Positions 41,424 through 50,982 are shown, counted from the stretch's first letter. The stretch is DNA of 64,000 nucleotides from Paludibacteraceae bacterium (GCA_017937025.1 JAGBEJ010000002.1:62001-126000); one strand, 5' to 3'. Notes: generated from the letters alone by a model not told the origin. Made by a program: numbers and translations.

Positions 41424-41990
41424 TTATTCAGCTGCTGGAGCTTCCTCAGCTGGTGCTTCTGCTGCAGGAGCCTCTGCCTCTGCTGCCTCTGCCGCAGCTT
41501 CCTTAGCTGCTGCTGCAGCTGCCTCAGCTGCTTCCTGACGCTTCTTAGCGATAGCCTCTGCCTTAGCCTTGTTCTTAGCTGCCTCTTCCTCCTGACGCTT
41601 CTTGGCTGCTGCCTTAGCGTTGTTAGAGTTCTCGTCCTTAGCCTTGTTCAAAGCAGCAGTCTTCTGCTCCTTCCAAGCGTTGAATCTCTTCTCTGCCTCT
41701 GCCTCGTCGAATGCGCCCTTCTTAACGCCACCCTTGAGGTGCTTCATCAAATAAACACCTTCGTCTGAGAGGATGTTGCGTACTGTAGGTGTAGGCTGCG
41801 CACCGTTCATAACCCACTTCAGAGCTACCTCGAAGTCAACTTGAACAGTTGCAGGGTTAGTGTTAGGGTTGTAAGAACCTACTCTCTCGATAAACTTTCC
41901 ATCACGTGGAGCGTTTACGTCCGCAGCTACGATGTGGTAGTACGGATAGCCTTTGCGACCGTGTCTTTGCAATCTTAATTTGGTTGCCAT
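41424..41990 (-). CDS. rpsP: 30S ribosomal protein S16 with a long C-terminal extension
   Basis: 188 residues. The first 80 or so are canonical S16 ([44 protein letters not shown]). The rest is a Lys/Ala/Glu-rich helical tail ending in [11 protein letters not shown]. Such tails are common in Bacteroidota S16 and their role is unknown. The gene is monocistronic, with its own -7 element and terminator. Confidence 0.96.
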   Translation of the reverse strand: MATKLRLQRHGRKGYPYYHIVAADVNAPRDGKFIERVGSYNPNTNPATVQVDFEVALKWVMNGAQPTPTVRNILSDEGVYLMKHLKGGVKKGAFDEAEAEKRFNAWKEQKTAALNKAKDENSNNAKAAAKKRQEEEAAKNKAKAEAIAKKRQEAAEAAAAAAKEAAAEAAEAEAPAAEAPAEEAPAAE

Positions 41991-42050
41991 GTTTTGAAAT
42001 AAATTTAATGTATTAATATTATACAGGTGCTTTTACTCGAAAAGCGTCGC

Positions 42051-42058
42051 AAAGATAC
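42051..42058 (-). promoter_or_regulatory. -7 element for rpsP
   Basis: Minus strand TATCTTTG, 61 nt before the rpsP start. Confidence 0.6.
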
Positions 42059-42135
42059 GACAATCTTATGAAACGAGAAAATCATGGCAGCAATATTTTA
42101 ATCCCCTATCCTGTCGTGCTTAAACTAATTATAAT

Positions 42136-42143
42136 TACTTTTG
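42136..42143 (+). promoter_or_regulatory. -7 element for rfbB
   Basis: TACTTTTG matches TAnnTTTG and lies inside the longer open frame, supporting the start at 42174. Confidence 0.55.
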
Positions 42144-42173
42144 CAGATACGCAATAAAGAACGTTTTATAATC

Positions 42174-43310
42174 ATGAAGAAAAACATCGTAATAACAGGC
42201 GGCGCAGGCTTCATCGGCTCTCACGTTGTACGCCTGTTTGTCAACAAATACCCTGAATACAACATCATCAACCTCGACAAGCTGACCTACGCCGGCAACC
42301 TGGCTAACCTCAAGGACATTGAGAACAAGCCTAACTACAAGTTCGTGAAGATGGACATCTGCGACTTCGACGCTTTCTACAAGCTGATGCAGGACGAGAA
42401 AATCGACGGCATCATACACCTTGCCGCAGAGAGCCACGTTGACCGCTCAATAAAAGACCCATTCACTTTTGCAAGAACCAACGTGATGGGAACGCTCACA
42501 CTGCTCCAGGCCGCCAAACTGTATTGGGAATCATTACCTGAGAAATACGAAGGAAAACGATTCTACCACATCTCTACCGACGAGGTTTACGGAGCGTTGG
42601 AGATGACCAATCCTGAAGGCATCGAGCCACCTTTCACAACAACGGCTTCAAGCGCAGAGCACCATCTGGCATACGGAAAGGATTTCTTCTACGAAACCAC
42701 AAAGTACAATCCGCACTCGCCATACTCGGCTTCAAAAGCGAGCTCCGACCACTTTGTCCGTGCGTTCCACGACACTTACGGAATGCCGACCATCGTGACC
42801 AACTGCTCCAACAACTACGGTCCATACCAGTTCCCAGAGAAGCTTATTCCGTTGTTCATAAACAACATACGCAACCGCAAGCCGCTCCCTGTCTATGGCA
42901 AGGGCGAGAATGTGCGCGACTGGCTGTATGTCGAGGACCACGCGCGTGCCATCGACGTGATTTTCCATAACGGCAAAATCGCTGAGACATACAACATCGG
43001 CGGATTCAACGAATGGAAGAACATCGACATAATCAAGACTGTCATAAACACTGTTGACCGCCTGCTCGGACGCAAGGAAGGCGAGGACATGAACCTGATA
43101 ACTTACGTCACTGACCGTCTGGGACACGACGCGCGCTACGCCATCGACTCGACTAAGCTGCAAAAGGAACTCGGCTGGGAGCCATCGCTGCAGTTTGAGG
43201 AAGGCATAGAGAAGACTGTCAAGTGGTATCTCGACAACGAGGAGTGGATGAACAACGTCACTTCCGGCGAATACGAGAAATACTACGAGAACATGTATAA
43301 AAACAGATAA
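42174..43310 (+). CDS. rfbB: dTDP-glucose 4,6-dehydratase
   Basis: 378-residue NAD-dependent SDR enzyme converting dTDP-glucose to the 4-keto-6-deoxy form on the way to rhamnose and other deoxy sugars. ITGGAGFIGSHVV is the NAD loop, HLAAESHVDRSI and STDEVYG follow, and the catalytic YSASKASSDH pair is present. The start is ATG 42174, after the -7 element. It is the only plus-strand gene of the polysaccharide region; rfbA, rfbC and rfbD are not beside it. Confidence 0.95.
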   Translation: MKKNIVITGGAGFIGSHVVRLFVNKYPEYNIINLDKLTYAGNLANLKDIENKPNYKFVKMDICDFDAFYKLMQDEKIDGIIHLAAESHVDRSIKDPFTFARTNVMGTLTLLQAAKLYWESLPEKYEGKRFYHISTDEVYGALEMTNPEGIEPPFTTTASSAEHHLAYGKDFFYETTKYNPHSPYSASKASSDHFVRAFHDTYGMPTIVTNCSNNYGPYQFPEKLIPLFINNIRNRKPLPVYGKGENVRDWLYVEDHARAIDVIFHNGKIAETYNIGGFNEWKNIDIIKTVINTVDRLLGRKEGEDMNLITYVTDRLGHDARYAIDSTKLQKELGWEPSLQFEEGIEKTVKWYLDNEEWMNNVTSGEYEKYYENMYKNR

Positions 43311-43330
43311 TCCGAAATATCACAGAAACA

Positions 43331-43364
43331 AAAAAGGTCAAGATTCAAATCTTGACCTTTTTTA
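43331..43364. terminator. Bidirectional terminator between rfbB and the DUF4293 gene
   Basis: AAAAAGGTCAAGAT / ATCTTGACCTTTTT is a 14-bp perfect stem with T-runs on both strands between convergent genes. Confidence 0.92.
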
Positions 43365-43381
43365 TTATCTCTCTCGTTGGA

Positions 43382-43903
43382 TTATCGAACTCTGCCCAAT
43401 GACTTGACAAGCAAATCGTCCTTAACGATGGCTCTGAATGCCAGATAGCTGAGTATCAGAGAAATCAGAGGGAAGACGATAGGCAGATGGAAGTCAAAAT
43501 CCGTGTTCGCATACTTGTACGCTGTGTACATATACACGGCAACGACCACATAGAATCCGACCTGCAGCACCATGTTGAAGATGGTCAGCTTGATTTGCGA
43601 GCCTCGATTCTTATACAGGAATATCGTTATCAGAGCTATCACCGCCACAACTATCTCATAAAGAGTGACAAGCGACGTGCTTATGAGCATATCGCCCGAT
43701 TCCTTATCGACGATTCCCTTGTAGGTCATCTGGTAAACCTTGACGTCCTTGGTGACCTTCACGTCCGGCTTAGCCTGCGCTGCGCCGTTCTCGACGTCGA
43801 GCTTGACATTGTTTATCTTGAAGTCGAGCAGCGGAGTCGCCACCATTGTCGCGAACAGCACAACGACGACAAACAGATATAAAGTCTGTATTCTCTGTAT
43901 CAT
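43382..43903 (-). CDS. DUF4293 family membrane protein
   Basis: 173 residues with four membrane helices (near 7-25, 75-98, 105-127 and 137-158). The start MIQRIQTLYLFVVVVLFATM is the family hallmark. DUF4293 is Bacteroidota-specific and of unknown function. It lies 6 bp after the dehydrogenase gene at the end of the polysaccharide operon but is probably a housekeeping gene. Confidence 0.88.
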   Translation of the reverse strand: MIQRIQTLYLFVVVVLFATMVATPLLDFKINNVKLDVENGAAQAKPDVKVTKDVKVYQMTYKGIVDKESGDMLISTSLVTLYEIVVAVIALITIFLYKNRGSQIKLTIFNMVLQVGFYVVVAVYMYTAYKYANTDFDFHLPIVFPLISLILSYLAFRAIVKDDLLVKSLGRVR

Positions 43904-43909
43904 ATCAGC

Positions 43910-44941
43910 TTACTTTTTCGTTTTCTTCCACTGCGCGTCACGCACCTTGTATATTCTCTCGATGATGTCAACGACCTTGAGTCCCTCAAGCACATTCGTG
44001 GTTATAGTGCCCTGCTCGTTGAGTTTATCGACAACGTTCTTTATCACCAAGTGGTGGTTCTGAGCCGAGCCCTTGTATGGTCCGTAGTCGTTAGGCGGAT
44101 TGGAAGGCGCCAGCTCCGGCATCTCGTAACCCTCTATGTTGCAATACACTACCTCGTTCATATACTGTCCAGCCACTTTTATTGTGCCCTTCTCGCCTAC
44201 GATTGTTATAGAGCTTTCGAGGTTAGTGTCATAAACGGATGTCGAATAGTTGATGCAGCCCATGCCGCCATTGACGAAATCGAATGTAACGACACCGGAG
44301 TCCTCGAAGTCTGTCAGCGACTGGTGTGAGAAATCGTGGAAATTGCCCTTGATGTTCTCAATATCGCCGAAGAGCCAGTACATTATGTCTATGAAGTGCG
44401 AGAACTGAGTGAAAAGCGTTCCGCCGTCAAGAGTCTGCGAGCCGTGCCAGTTTCCTGGTTTGTAATATCTGTCGTCGCGGTTCCAGTAGCAGTTGAGCTG
44501 AACCATGTATGTTGTGCCCAGCAGTTTCTGGTCAACAACAGACTTGAGCCACTCTGAAGGCGGAGAATAACGGTTCTGCATGACACAGAAGACGTGTCTC
44601 GACATCTCCAATGACTTGTACAGCACCTTCTCGACATCGGCCTTCGACAATGCGATAGGCTTCTCTATCACAACATGATAGCCAGCTCCGAGCAGCTTGA
44701 CCGCATAGCTGGCGTGGTATCCGTTAGGTGTGCAGACATTCACGACATCAGCATCCACCTTGGCGCTCAGAAACTCGTCTATCGAGCTGAAGTATTGCTG
44801 ATCGCCGTCAAAGCCAGTCTCCGACTTTGGCAAAATGTCGCAAACCGCCACAAGTTCAGCGTCAGGATTGCGCTTTATCATCTCCGCATGACGCTTGCCT
44901 ATGTGTCCTAAACCAATAACAGCAAACTTGATTTTTTTCAT
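43910..44941 (-). CDS. Gfo/Idh/MocA oxidoreductase, probable WlbA/WbpB-type sugar 3-dehydrogenase
   Basis: 343 residues. The NAD-binding GLGHIGKRHAEMIKRNPDAELVAVCD is followed by the EKPIALSKAD catalytic-lysine motif. The next upstream genes are an acetyltransferase and a DegT aminotransferase. This trio matches WlbA-WlbB-WlbC (WbpB-D-E), so the enzyme probably oxidises C3 of UDP-N-acetylglucosaminuronic acid. That role is inferred from family plus context. Confidence 0.82.
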   Translation of the reverse strand: MKKIKFAVIGLGHIGKRHAEMIKRNPDAELVAVCDILPKSETGFDGDQQYFSSIDEFLSAKVDADVVNVCTPNGYHASYAVKLLGAGYHVVIEKPIALSKADVEKVLYKSLEMSRHVFCVMQNRYSPPSEWLKSVVDQKLLGTTYMVQLNCYWNRDDRYYKPGNWHGSQTLDGGTLFTQFSHFIDIMYWLFGDIENIKGNFHDFSHQSLTDFEDSGVVTFDFVNGGMGCINYSTSVYDTNLESSITIVGEKGTIKVAGQYMNEVVYCNIEGYEMPELAPSNPPNDYGPYKGSAQNHHLVIKNVVDKLNEQGTITTNVLEGLKVVDIIERIYKVRDAQWKKTKK

Positions 44942-44953
44942 TTCAGTGTATGT

Positions 44954-45532
44954 TTATTTCGTTCTTTCTACTGTGTTGCTTTCCGCGTCGTAGTGGTAAA
45001 GCTGATTCGTCTCCGGACAAACGGCATTGCCCTCGTCATCGAACTTCAGCCTTATGCCGTACTCGCTCACCCAGCCTATCTGCTTGGCAGGATTGCCCAC
45101 CATCAGCGCGTAAGGCTTGACGTTCCTTGTTATCACCGAACCGGCTCCTATCAACGCATACTGCCCTATCTCGTGTCCGCAGACTATCGTCGCGTTAGCT
45201 CCGATAGACGCGCCTTTTCTCAGAATCGTGCTTCTGAACTCGCTTTTGCGCGAGACGAAGCTTCTTGGATTTATGACGTTGGTAAACACCATCGACGGTC
45301 CGAGAAAAACATCATCCTCGCAGATAACGCCGGTATAGACAGAAACGTTGTTCTGTATCTTGACGTTGCTGCCGATTCTTACATTTGGCGAAATTACTAC
45401 ATTTTGACCGATGTTACAATTAGCGCCCACCTCTGAATCCGGCATTATATGTGAAAAATGCCAAATTTTGGTGCCTTCGCCAATCTTCGCTCCGTCATCC
45501 ACTATCGCTGTTTCATGCTTGAAATACGCCAT
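44954..45532 (-). CDS. Hexapeptide acyltransferase, probable WlbB/WbpD-type N-acetyltransferase
   Basis: 192 residues forming a left-handed beta-helix of hexapeptide repeats (VDDGAKIGEGTKIWHFSHI, then IGQNVVISPNVRIGSNVKIQNN). GPSMVFTNVINPRS matches WbpD-like enzymes, which acetylate the 3-amino group of UDP-GlcNAc3NA. It lies between the aminotransferase (3 bp away) and the dehydrogenase (12 bp away). Confidence 0.86.
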   Translation of the reverse strand: MAYFKHETAIVDDGAKIGEGTKIWHFSHIMPDSEVGANCNIGQNVVISPNVRIGSNVKIQNNVSVYTGVICEDDVFLGPSMVFTNVINPRSFVSRKSEFRSTILRKGASIGANATIVCGHEIGQYALIGAGSVITRNVKPYALMVGNPAKQIGWVSEYGIRLKFDDEGNAVCPETNQLYHYDAESNTVERTK

Positions 45533-45535
45533 CTC

Positions 45536-46669
45536 TTATTTTTTATTGTAAGACAATACCGAATCGCAGATATACGACAGCTGCTCCTCGTCCAGTTCTG
45601 TGTGCATAGGCAATGACAGCACGTGCTTAGACAAATGCTCAGCCACAGGGAAGTCGCCCTCCTTGTATCTCGGGTCCTGATAAGCCTTCTGCATGTGCAG
45701 AGGTATCGGATAATAGACCATCGAAGGCACATTGCGTTCCTTCAGATAAGCCTGCAGACCGTCGCGGTCAATATCGTCGGCCAACACCATCGTGTACTGA
45801 TGGAATGCGTGCGTCGTGTAATCCGCGCAAACAGGAGTCTTTATCCATCCGCACTGCTCAAATGCCTTGGTGTAATACGCAGCAGCCTTGCGTCTCGCCT
45901 CGATGAACGAATCCAAGTGAGGGAGCTTCACGTCGAGCACAGCCGCCTGCAAAGCGTCAAGCCTGCTGTTCACTCCTATCATGTCGTGGTGGTATCTCAC
46001 AGTCATGCCATGATTGGCAATGGAGCGTATCTTGGCAGCGAGCTCATCGTCGTCGGTGAACAACGCTCCGCCGTCGCCGTAACAGCCGAGGTTCTTCGAT
46101 GGGAAGAAGGATGTGCATCCGATTTTGCCCACTGTGCCCGACTTAACGCGGCGTCCGTCCTTGAATATGTATTCCGAGCCCATCGACTGGCACGCGTCCT
46201 CGACAACGTACAGCCCATTCTCGTCAGCCAATTTGACAATCTCTTCCAGATTGGCGTTCTGTCCGAACAAGTTGACAGGTACAATCGCCTTTGTCTTAGG
46301 CGTAATGGCCTTCTTCACCGCATCTATCGACATGCAGAACGTGTCCTTGTCCACATCGACAACGACTGGCGTCAAGCCCAGCAATGCCACGACCTCGGCC
46401 GTAGCAATGAACGTGAATGTAGGAGTTATCACCTCATCGCCCGGCTTCAAACCCAAAGCCATCAGGGCTATCTGTATAGCCTCAGTGCCATTGCCCACGG
46501 CTATCACGTTCCTCACGCCCAAATACTCCTCCAGATTCTTCTGGAACTCAGCCACCTTAGGACCTTTGACAAACGCTGTGGAATCAATCACAGCCTGCAT
46601 CGCTGCGTCCATCTGTGGCTTCAAACGCAGATACTGGCTCTTAAGATCAACCATTTCTATCTTCCTCAT
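45536..46669 (-). CDS. DegT/DnrJ/EryC1/StrS aminotransferase, probable WlbC/WbpE type
   Basis: 377-residue PLP-dependent sugar aminotransferase. VGNGTEAIQIALMALGLKPGDEVITP and VEDACQSMGSEY are family motifs, and SFFPSKNLGCYGDGGA contains the PLP lysine. In this context it should transaminate the 3-keto sugar made by the neighbouring dehydrogenase. It lies 12 bp after the Wzi-like gene. Confidence 0.88.
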   Translation of the reverse strand: MRKIEMVDLKSQYLRLKPQMDAAMQAVIDSTAFVKGPKVAEFQKNLEEYLGVRNVIAVGNGTEAIQIALMALGLKPGDEVITPTFTFIATAEVVALLGLTPVVVDVDKDTFCMSIDAVKKAITPKTKAIVPVNLFGQNANLEEIVKLADENGLYVVEDACQSMGSEYIFKDGRRVKSGTVGKIGCTSFFPSKNLGCYGDGGALFTDDDELAAKIRSIANHGMTVRYHHDMIGVNSRLDALQAAVLDVKLPHLDSFIEARRKAAAYYTKAFEQCGWIKTPVCADYTTHAFHQYTMVLADDIDRDGLQAYLKERNVPSMVYYPIPLHMQKAYQDPRYKEGDFPVAEHLSKHVLSLPMHTELDEEQLSYICDSVLSYNKK

Positions 46670-46681
46670 ATCCCTATATCT

Positions 46682-48439
46682 TTAAAAACCGAAATTAAAT
46701 CCGAATTCAAATGTGAAATTTTTGCCCTGATAGAACTTAGGTGTGTACATATCAAGGTATTGCTGTGCTGTCAGATTATTCTCGTAAGTGTTCAGCGACG
46801 CCTTCGCCGACCTGTCGTAGCCCTGCGCATGGTTATACTCCGCTCCGAAGTACACATAGCAGTTGTTAATCAGCTCATACAGAGCCTTGAACGCTATGGA
46901 ATTATTCTGCCATACAAGCTCGTCGAACGGCTTCTGGCTTATGACTGTGCTGACCGTCTTTCTCTGATAAACATAGTCATTGAAGTGTCTTGCATTTGTG
47001 TATGACAATGATAAATCAAGCTTACGTATAGGTCTGTAGCCGAGTTTGAAATAAATCTCCTGCGAGTTGTCGCCGAGGTAATGTCCAAGGCAATAGCTGT
47101 TAGACGCGAATGTCAATGCGTCTATCGAATGCTTGTAGCATATTATGTTACTTCGTGTGAATTCGAAGTTGGCGTACAGATTAGTATGCGGTTCCGAGTA
47201 TGACGCACCCACCTGATAGGAAATCGGGTTCGCCTCGTCGTTCGACGACTTTATTCGGTCAAACTTGAACTCGTCAATATAAATCGAAGCATACAAATGC
47301 AAATTCTTTATGTTTCTCGTTGATATTGTGGCGAATATCTGCGAATTCTGGTTCTGCGCGTTCAGTCCCTTTGTCTGCAAATGGTCCAGCGCCTTGTAAT
47401 ATGCGAATGGTATGAAATACGCCAGCATCGGCGCGGACTCTCCGTATATTATCGAGTTTCCTATGGAGATGTTCAGTTTCTTTATCGGAGTGATTGTCAG
47501 CATGTTGGCCGCAATGTACTTGTTGTGAGGGCGATACTGGGCAGTTGTATCACCAGCAGCATTAACCTCCATGTAATATCTTGACTTGTCATACACATTG
47601 CTGACCAGCCATCCGTGAATATAGTTGAGCTCTATCCATCTTACAGGCTTGAACGAAAGCGTCAGCATAGGGAACGAAGGTCCTCTGCCTGAAAGAATAT
47701 TGCTGCTGTGCTGGCTCTCGCCCCAAGTGACATTGTCCTTCACCACGCCAATGCTTCCGTACTTGCAGTAGAACTTGATACCGCCGCGCATATCGGAATA
47801 GTCGCCGCCATATTCAGCCTCCTTGTATTCCACTCCTGGCAGAAGGTTGAGGTACGGTCCTGTCGACAGGCGCGCGTCAGCGTTCTGCAGTCCGTTTTTC
47901 AGGAATTTGCCGTAATAAGCCTGGTCTCTGAGGTTAGCAAACAGCGAAATGTGGTTCCAGAGCGTCGCCTGAATGTCGGCGCCCCACCATCTCTGCATCA
48001 CCGGTCCGTTGGTATTGACTTTCACATTGCCGCCCAGCAACGGAGTGACACGGAACTTGAATGTGCCGTTATTATACTGGAACGCAGGCTGCCACAACGA
48101 CACGTCCCAAGTCTTTCCGTCCTTGGCTGACTTGTGAATCCTTGTGTTGTTTGGCAATGTGTCGCGCTCGATGGCGTAATCCTGCAGAAAGAACTCGAGG
48201 TCGCCGCGCATACGGTTGTTCAGGAGGCTGTCTTTCTCCTTCGCCTCGGTCAGTTTCTTGGCAATGAACTCTCTGCTATAAGGTCGGATAGCAGAATTGA
48301 CTTCGATGACGCCTTGGTTTGCCAGTTCGTCCATGAAGTCATAGATTCGTGTGTAACTCATGCTTTGCGGTATGTCCTGAGCGAACAGGCATAACGGCAA
48401 AGACATTAACAGAAATAGAATTCTAGTAATATCCTTCAT
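46682..48439 (-). CDS. Wzi-like capsule assembly outer-membrane protein
   Basis: 585 residues. A signal peptide (ITRILFLLMSLPLCLFAQ) is followed by a short helical domain and a beta-barrel (Caps_assemb_Wzi, PF14052) with repeated aromatic strands, for example GADIQATLWNHISLFANLRDQAYYG and VTWGESQHSSNILSGRGPSFPM, ending in FTFEFGFNFGF. E. coli Wzi binds capsule at the cell surface. It is the first gene of the run to the aminotransferase trio, under a full promoter. The start is ATG 48439, not the TTG 6 bp earlier. Confidence 0.85.
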   Translation of the reverse strand: MKDITRILFLLMSLPLCLFAQDIPQSMSYTRIYDFMDELANQGVIEVNSAIRPYSREFIAKKLTEAKEKDSLLNNRMRGDLEFFLQDYAIERDTLPNNTRIHKSAKDGKTWDVSLWQPAFQYNNGTFKFRVTPLLGGNVKVNTNGPVMQRWWGADIQATLWNHISLFANLRDQAYYGKFLKNGLQNADARLSTGPYLNLLPGVEYKEAEYGGDYSDMRGGIKFYCKYGSIGVVKDNVTWGESQHSSNILSGRGPSFPMLTLSFKPVRWIELNYIHGWLVSNVYDKSRYYMEVNAAGDTTAQYRPHNKYIAANMLTITPIKKLNISIGNSIIYGESAPMLAYFIPFAYYKALDHLQTKGLNAQNQNSQIFATISTRNIKNLHLYASIYIDEFKFDRIKSSNDEANPISYQVGASYSEPHTNLYANFEFTRSNIICYKHSIDALTFASNSYCLGHYLGDNSQEIYFKLGYRPIRKLDLSLSYTNARHFNDYVYQRKTVSTVISQKPFDELVWQNNSIAFKALYELINNCYVYFGAEYNHAQGYDRSAKASLNTYENNLTAQQYLDMYTPKFYQGKNFTFEFGFNFGF

Positions 48440-48464
48440 AAGCAATTCCTTATATTGCTGTCAC

Positions 48465-48529
48465 AGCCCCTATATATGGGGCTTCTTAATACGAAGTGCA
48501 AAGATAGCAAAGTAAAACAGCCTCTCAAA
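48465..48529 (-). promoter_or_regulatory. Promoter and leader hairpin of the Wzi-like gene
   Basis: Minus strand: TTTG at 48529-48526, a 19-bp spacer, then TATCTTTG at 48506-48499. In the leader, AGCCCC / GGGGCT (48483-48465) forms a 6-bp stem with a 7-nt AT loop, 25 nt before the start codon. It has no T-run after it. Confidence 0.75.
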
Positions 48530-48553
48530 GAGTTTTAAAAAACTTTATGCCAT

Positions 48554-50074
48554 TTAATGGCTTCTCGCCTTTCTGAAAAATATATTCCTTAATATCAGGA
48601 AGAAATACTTGACATCAGTCTTGAACGGGTGCTTGGCGTACTGCTCCAGATAGCGCCTCTCGCTCTCGAAAATCTCGTCCTTGGTCTTAGGCATGTCCAC
48701 ATAGAACGGAGGGAACAGCCCCGGAAGGAAACGCGTGCGCAGCAGCTGCAGATCCTCTGGGTAGATGGAGAAATACTGCCTGCTCAGAGGACGGACGCCG
48801 ATGAGCTTCATGTCGCCTCTTATGACATTCAGGAACATAGGCATCTCGTCGAGCCAGTATTTACGGAGAGTTTTGCCTATCGTCGTAATGCGCTCGTCGT
48901 CAGCGAACTTGCCGCCTTCCTGAAGTCCCTTCTTCTCATAGACGTACTGCTGGATATACTCCGCATAAGGGTGCATGGTGCGCATCTTGTAAACATAAAC
49001 TATATTGTAATCCTTGCCTATGCGCGGAAGTCTTATCATCACGCCGTAGATTTTGCGAGGAGTCTGAGGCTCCGGCTGCTTCGCTCTGTGGGCAAACACG
49101 CCGACCATCCTGCCGAACTCAAAAACCTCGTCAACAGCAAAACCGCAGAAATAAAGCCGTCCGAGAACCTCCGTCTTGGAGAACATTCTCTTCTTTCCTT
49201 TGGTGAAATCGAAATACAAACGGCGCGAGAAGAACATTCTCGGCAACACACGCCTATACACGAAATACACTGCGTAAACAATGCGATTGATGACCGCCGG
49301 ATACCTTGCCAGAATCTCCTTCTTGATAATTTCCTGAGGGGTGAAGCAGCAGAAAAAGCGGCCATCGTCCGGAAGTTTTGAGTTAACTGTGCAGAAAAGT
49401 TTGTTCACACCTCTGATGGTGTTCAACGGCTTGAGATTGACGATGGTGTCGTAACGGTTCTCTCTGAGGGACTGTATGTTAAACAAACTTGTGGTGGCCA
49501 GACACTTGGTCGTGGAAACCGTCAAATCCACATTTTGCTCCAATATCTTAAGACCGTCTTCGCCGATATTCTCCCTTATGCCGGAAAGCAGCCCCTTGTA
49601 CTCCGACTCCGTAAGCTTTTCCTTGGGCACACTCAGCTGCTGAGGGGCGCGCTTCGGAGCATAGCTCTGAGGCTCGTTGTCCATATCCTGAGCGTATCTG
49701 TAGGCATAACTGAGGAACTCATAAGCCAGGCACAAAATGCCGACTATCAGCACCGCCCAGAAAATCACGTCGCCTGCCATACCCTCGACATATCTTATGA
49801 TATAGAAAGCCGCCAGCAATGCATAAACCAGAGTCGGAACCATAAGTCTGAAGATGCGTCTCACAAACGAGACACTGCCAGACTCTTTCTTATAACGTCC
49901 CGCGAGAAACGAGAGCAGCAGCCAGCCGAACATCATGCACAGAAGCATGACAACGTACTCATTGACATATATCTTCGCCATCATGGTTCTGTAAAACCAG
50001 ACCACGAAAGCAGAAATCAGCCAAAAGACTACATCTGCGACTATCTTGATTTTATTGAAACGGTATTTCTTCAT
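48554..50074 (-). CDS. Polysaccharide-initiating sugar transferase, three-part architecture
   Basis: 506 residues. Four N-terminal membrane helices (about 1-125) precede a central soluble region (about 150-320, with ENRYDTIVNLKPLNTIRG) that resembles a degenerate methyltransferase-like domain. The C-terminal bacterial sugar transferase domain shows VYKMRTM, DERITTIGKTLRKYWLDEMP and VIRGDMKLIGVRPLS. It should move a sugar phosphate to undecaprenyl phosphate. The re-entrant helix normally just before the catalytic domain is not evident. Start ATG 50074 overlaps the deacetylase stop by 4 bp. Confidence 0.82.
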   Translation of the reverse strand: MKKYRFNKIKIVADVVFWLISAFVVWFYRTMMAKIYVNEYVVMLLCMMFGWLLLSFLAGRYKKESGSVSFVRRIFRLMVPTLVYALLAAFYIIRYVEGMAGDVIFWAVLIVGILCLAYEFLSYAYRYAQDMDNEPQSYAPKRAPQQLSVPKEKLTESEYKGLLSGIRENIGEDGLKILEQNVDLTVSTTKCLATTSLFNIQSLRENRYDTIVNLKPLNTIRGVNKLFCTVNSKLPDDGRFFCCFTPQEIIKKEILARYPAVINRIVYAVYFVYRRVLPRMFFSRRLYFDFTKGKKRMFSKTEVLGRLYFCGFAVDEVFEFGRMVGVFAHRAKQPEPQTPRKIYGVMIRLPRIGKDYNIVYVYKMRTMHPYAEYIQQYVYEKKGLQEGGKFADDERITTIGKTLRKYWLDEMPMFLNVIRGDMKLIGVRPLSRQYFSIYPEDLQLLRTRFLPGLFPPFYVDMPKTKDEIFESERRYLEQYAKHPFKTDVKYFFLILRNIFFRKARSH

Positions 50075-50856
50075 CTTCCTTTGTTCATTGCACGTTTCAC
50101 AATGTTTTTTGCCGACTGCATGACCAGTTCCTTGAACCACGCCAGTGCATTGTCGGTCCACCTCTGCGGATGCGTCGTCATCATGGCTTTATGCGGAAAC
50201 GTGCCGTCGCCCAGCGCCTCTATCACATCGGATGTGGAATGGTACGAGTATCCCTTGGCTATCCACTCCTTCTGCTCCGGCACATTGTCGCGCCTCGACA
50301 CCAAGTGTCCGTCCCACATTCTGCCCGTGTCGGTTATATAGAACAGGCTCTTGTAGTCGGCGTCATAGAAAGTATCGCCGACAATGCCGAACTCTTTATA
50401 GTCGTAATTTTCCCAAAGCGCCTTGCTGTCTATGCCGGACAATGGCGAGCCGTGCATGCAGATTGTCTGGACTGAAGCCACTTTCCGCATTGTCTCCAAC
50501 GACTCCGCAAAATGCTTTATCGCCTTGTCCTTGTCGCCATTCGCAAGCACAAGATCCTCGTAATGGTAGCCTATCTCGTGCCCTAAGTCACGGATTCTCG
50601 CCACAATGCCTTCGTCATAGCTGCAATCTCTCATTCTGAAAAAATACGTCGCGCTTATGCCTTTCGACGACTCCATTTCCGCAGTTTTTAGGGAGTTGCC
50701 AGGCTTTTTGTCCACATCATGGCGCAGAACAATGAACTTTTCCGGCAGATTTTCGTTCTTCAAAGACAAATAACGTCCGAAGGTCATGACCTCATAACCT
50801 TCCCCTAACATTCTATCCAATAATGAGTTATATGCCTTGAGTGTAAAATCCGCCAT
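50071..50856 (-). CDS. Polysaccharide deacetylase-like protein
   Basis: 261 residues. The NodB-like fold is suggested by FIVLRHDVDKKPGNS (metal-binding Asp motif), EIGYHYEDL (His motif) and CMHGSPLSGID near the middle, with TTHPQRW at the end. It probably trims or modifies a sugar in the polysaccharide. A -7-like TATATTAG (one mismatch) lies at 50892-50885. It couples to the sugar-transferase gene through an ATGA overlap. Confidence 0.78.
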   Translation of the reverse strand: MADFTLKAYNSLLDRMLGEGYEVMTFGRYLSLKNENLPEKFIVLRHDVDKKPGNSLKTAEMESSKGISATYFFRMRDCSYDEGIVARIRDLGHEIGYHYEDLVLANGDKDKAIKHFAESLETMRKVASVQTICMHGSPLSGIDSKALWENYDYKEFGIVGDTFYDADYKSLFYITDTGRMWDGHLVSRRDNVPEQKEWIAKGYSYHSTSDVIEALGDGTFPHKAMMTTHPQRWTDNALAWFKELVMQSAKNIVKRAMNKGR

Positions 50857-50941
50857 GCAAGTTCAGTCAGGAAATTTCATAATGCTAATATAAGGATTTA
50901 ATCATTTTAATACACAGGCGATAATATGTTGTTAAAAACAA

Positions 50942-50970
50942 AAAAGAGCGACATCTGAAATCGCTCTTTT
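50942..50970 (-). terminator. Intrinsic terminator after the first 2-epimerase gene
   Basis: AAAAGAGCGA / TCGCTCTTTT is a perfect 10-bp stem with a 9-nt loop and, on the minus strand, a T-rich tail. It separates the distal 20-kb polysaccharide run from the deacetylase unit. Confidence 0.88.
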
Positions 50971-50982
50971 CTATTTGCAATA

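Noticed and set aside
40947-41768. 273-residue plus-strand frame across repeat island B and antisense to rpsP
   Set aside because: It reads through palindromic repeats and then the reverse complement of rpsP, whose sense product is certain. No domain or credible start.
45623-47005. 460-residue plus-strand frame
   Set aside because: Antisense to the aminotransferase and Wzi-like genes, both strongly supported.
48446-48553. Possible invertible promoter before the Wzi-like gene, as in Bacteroides capsule loci
   Set aside because: A promoter is present, but no inverted repeats flank it. The one hairpin lies downstream of it in the leader. No UpxY/UpxZ-like genes or invertase are in the window.
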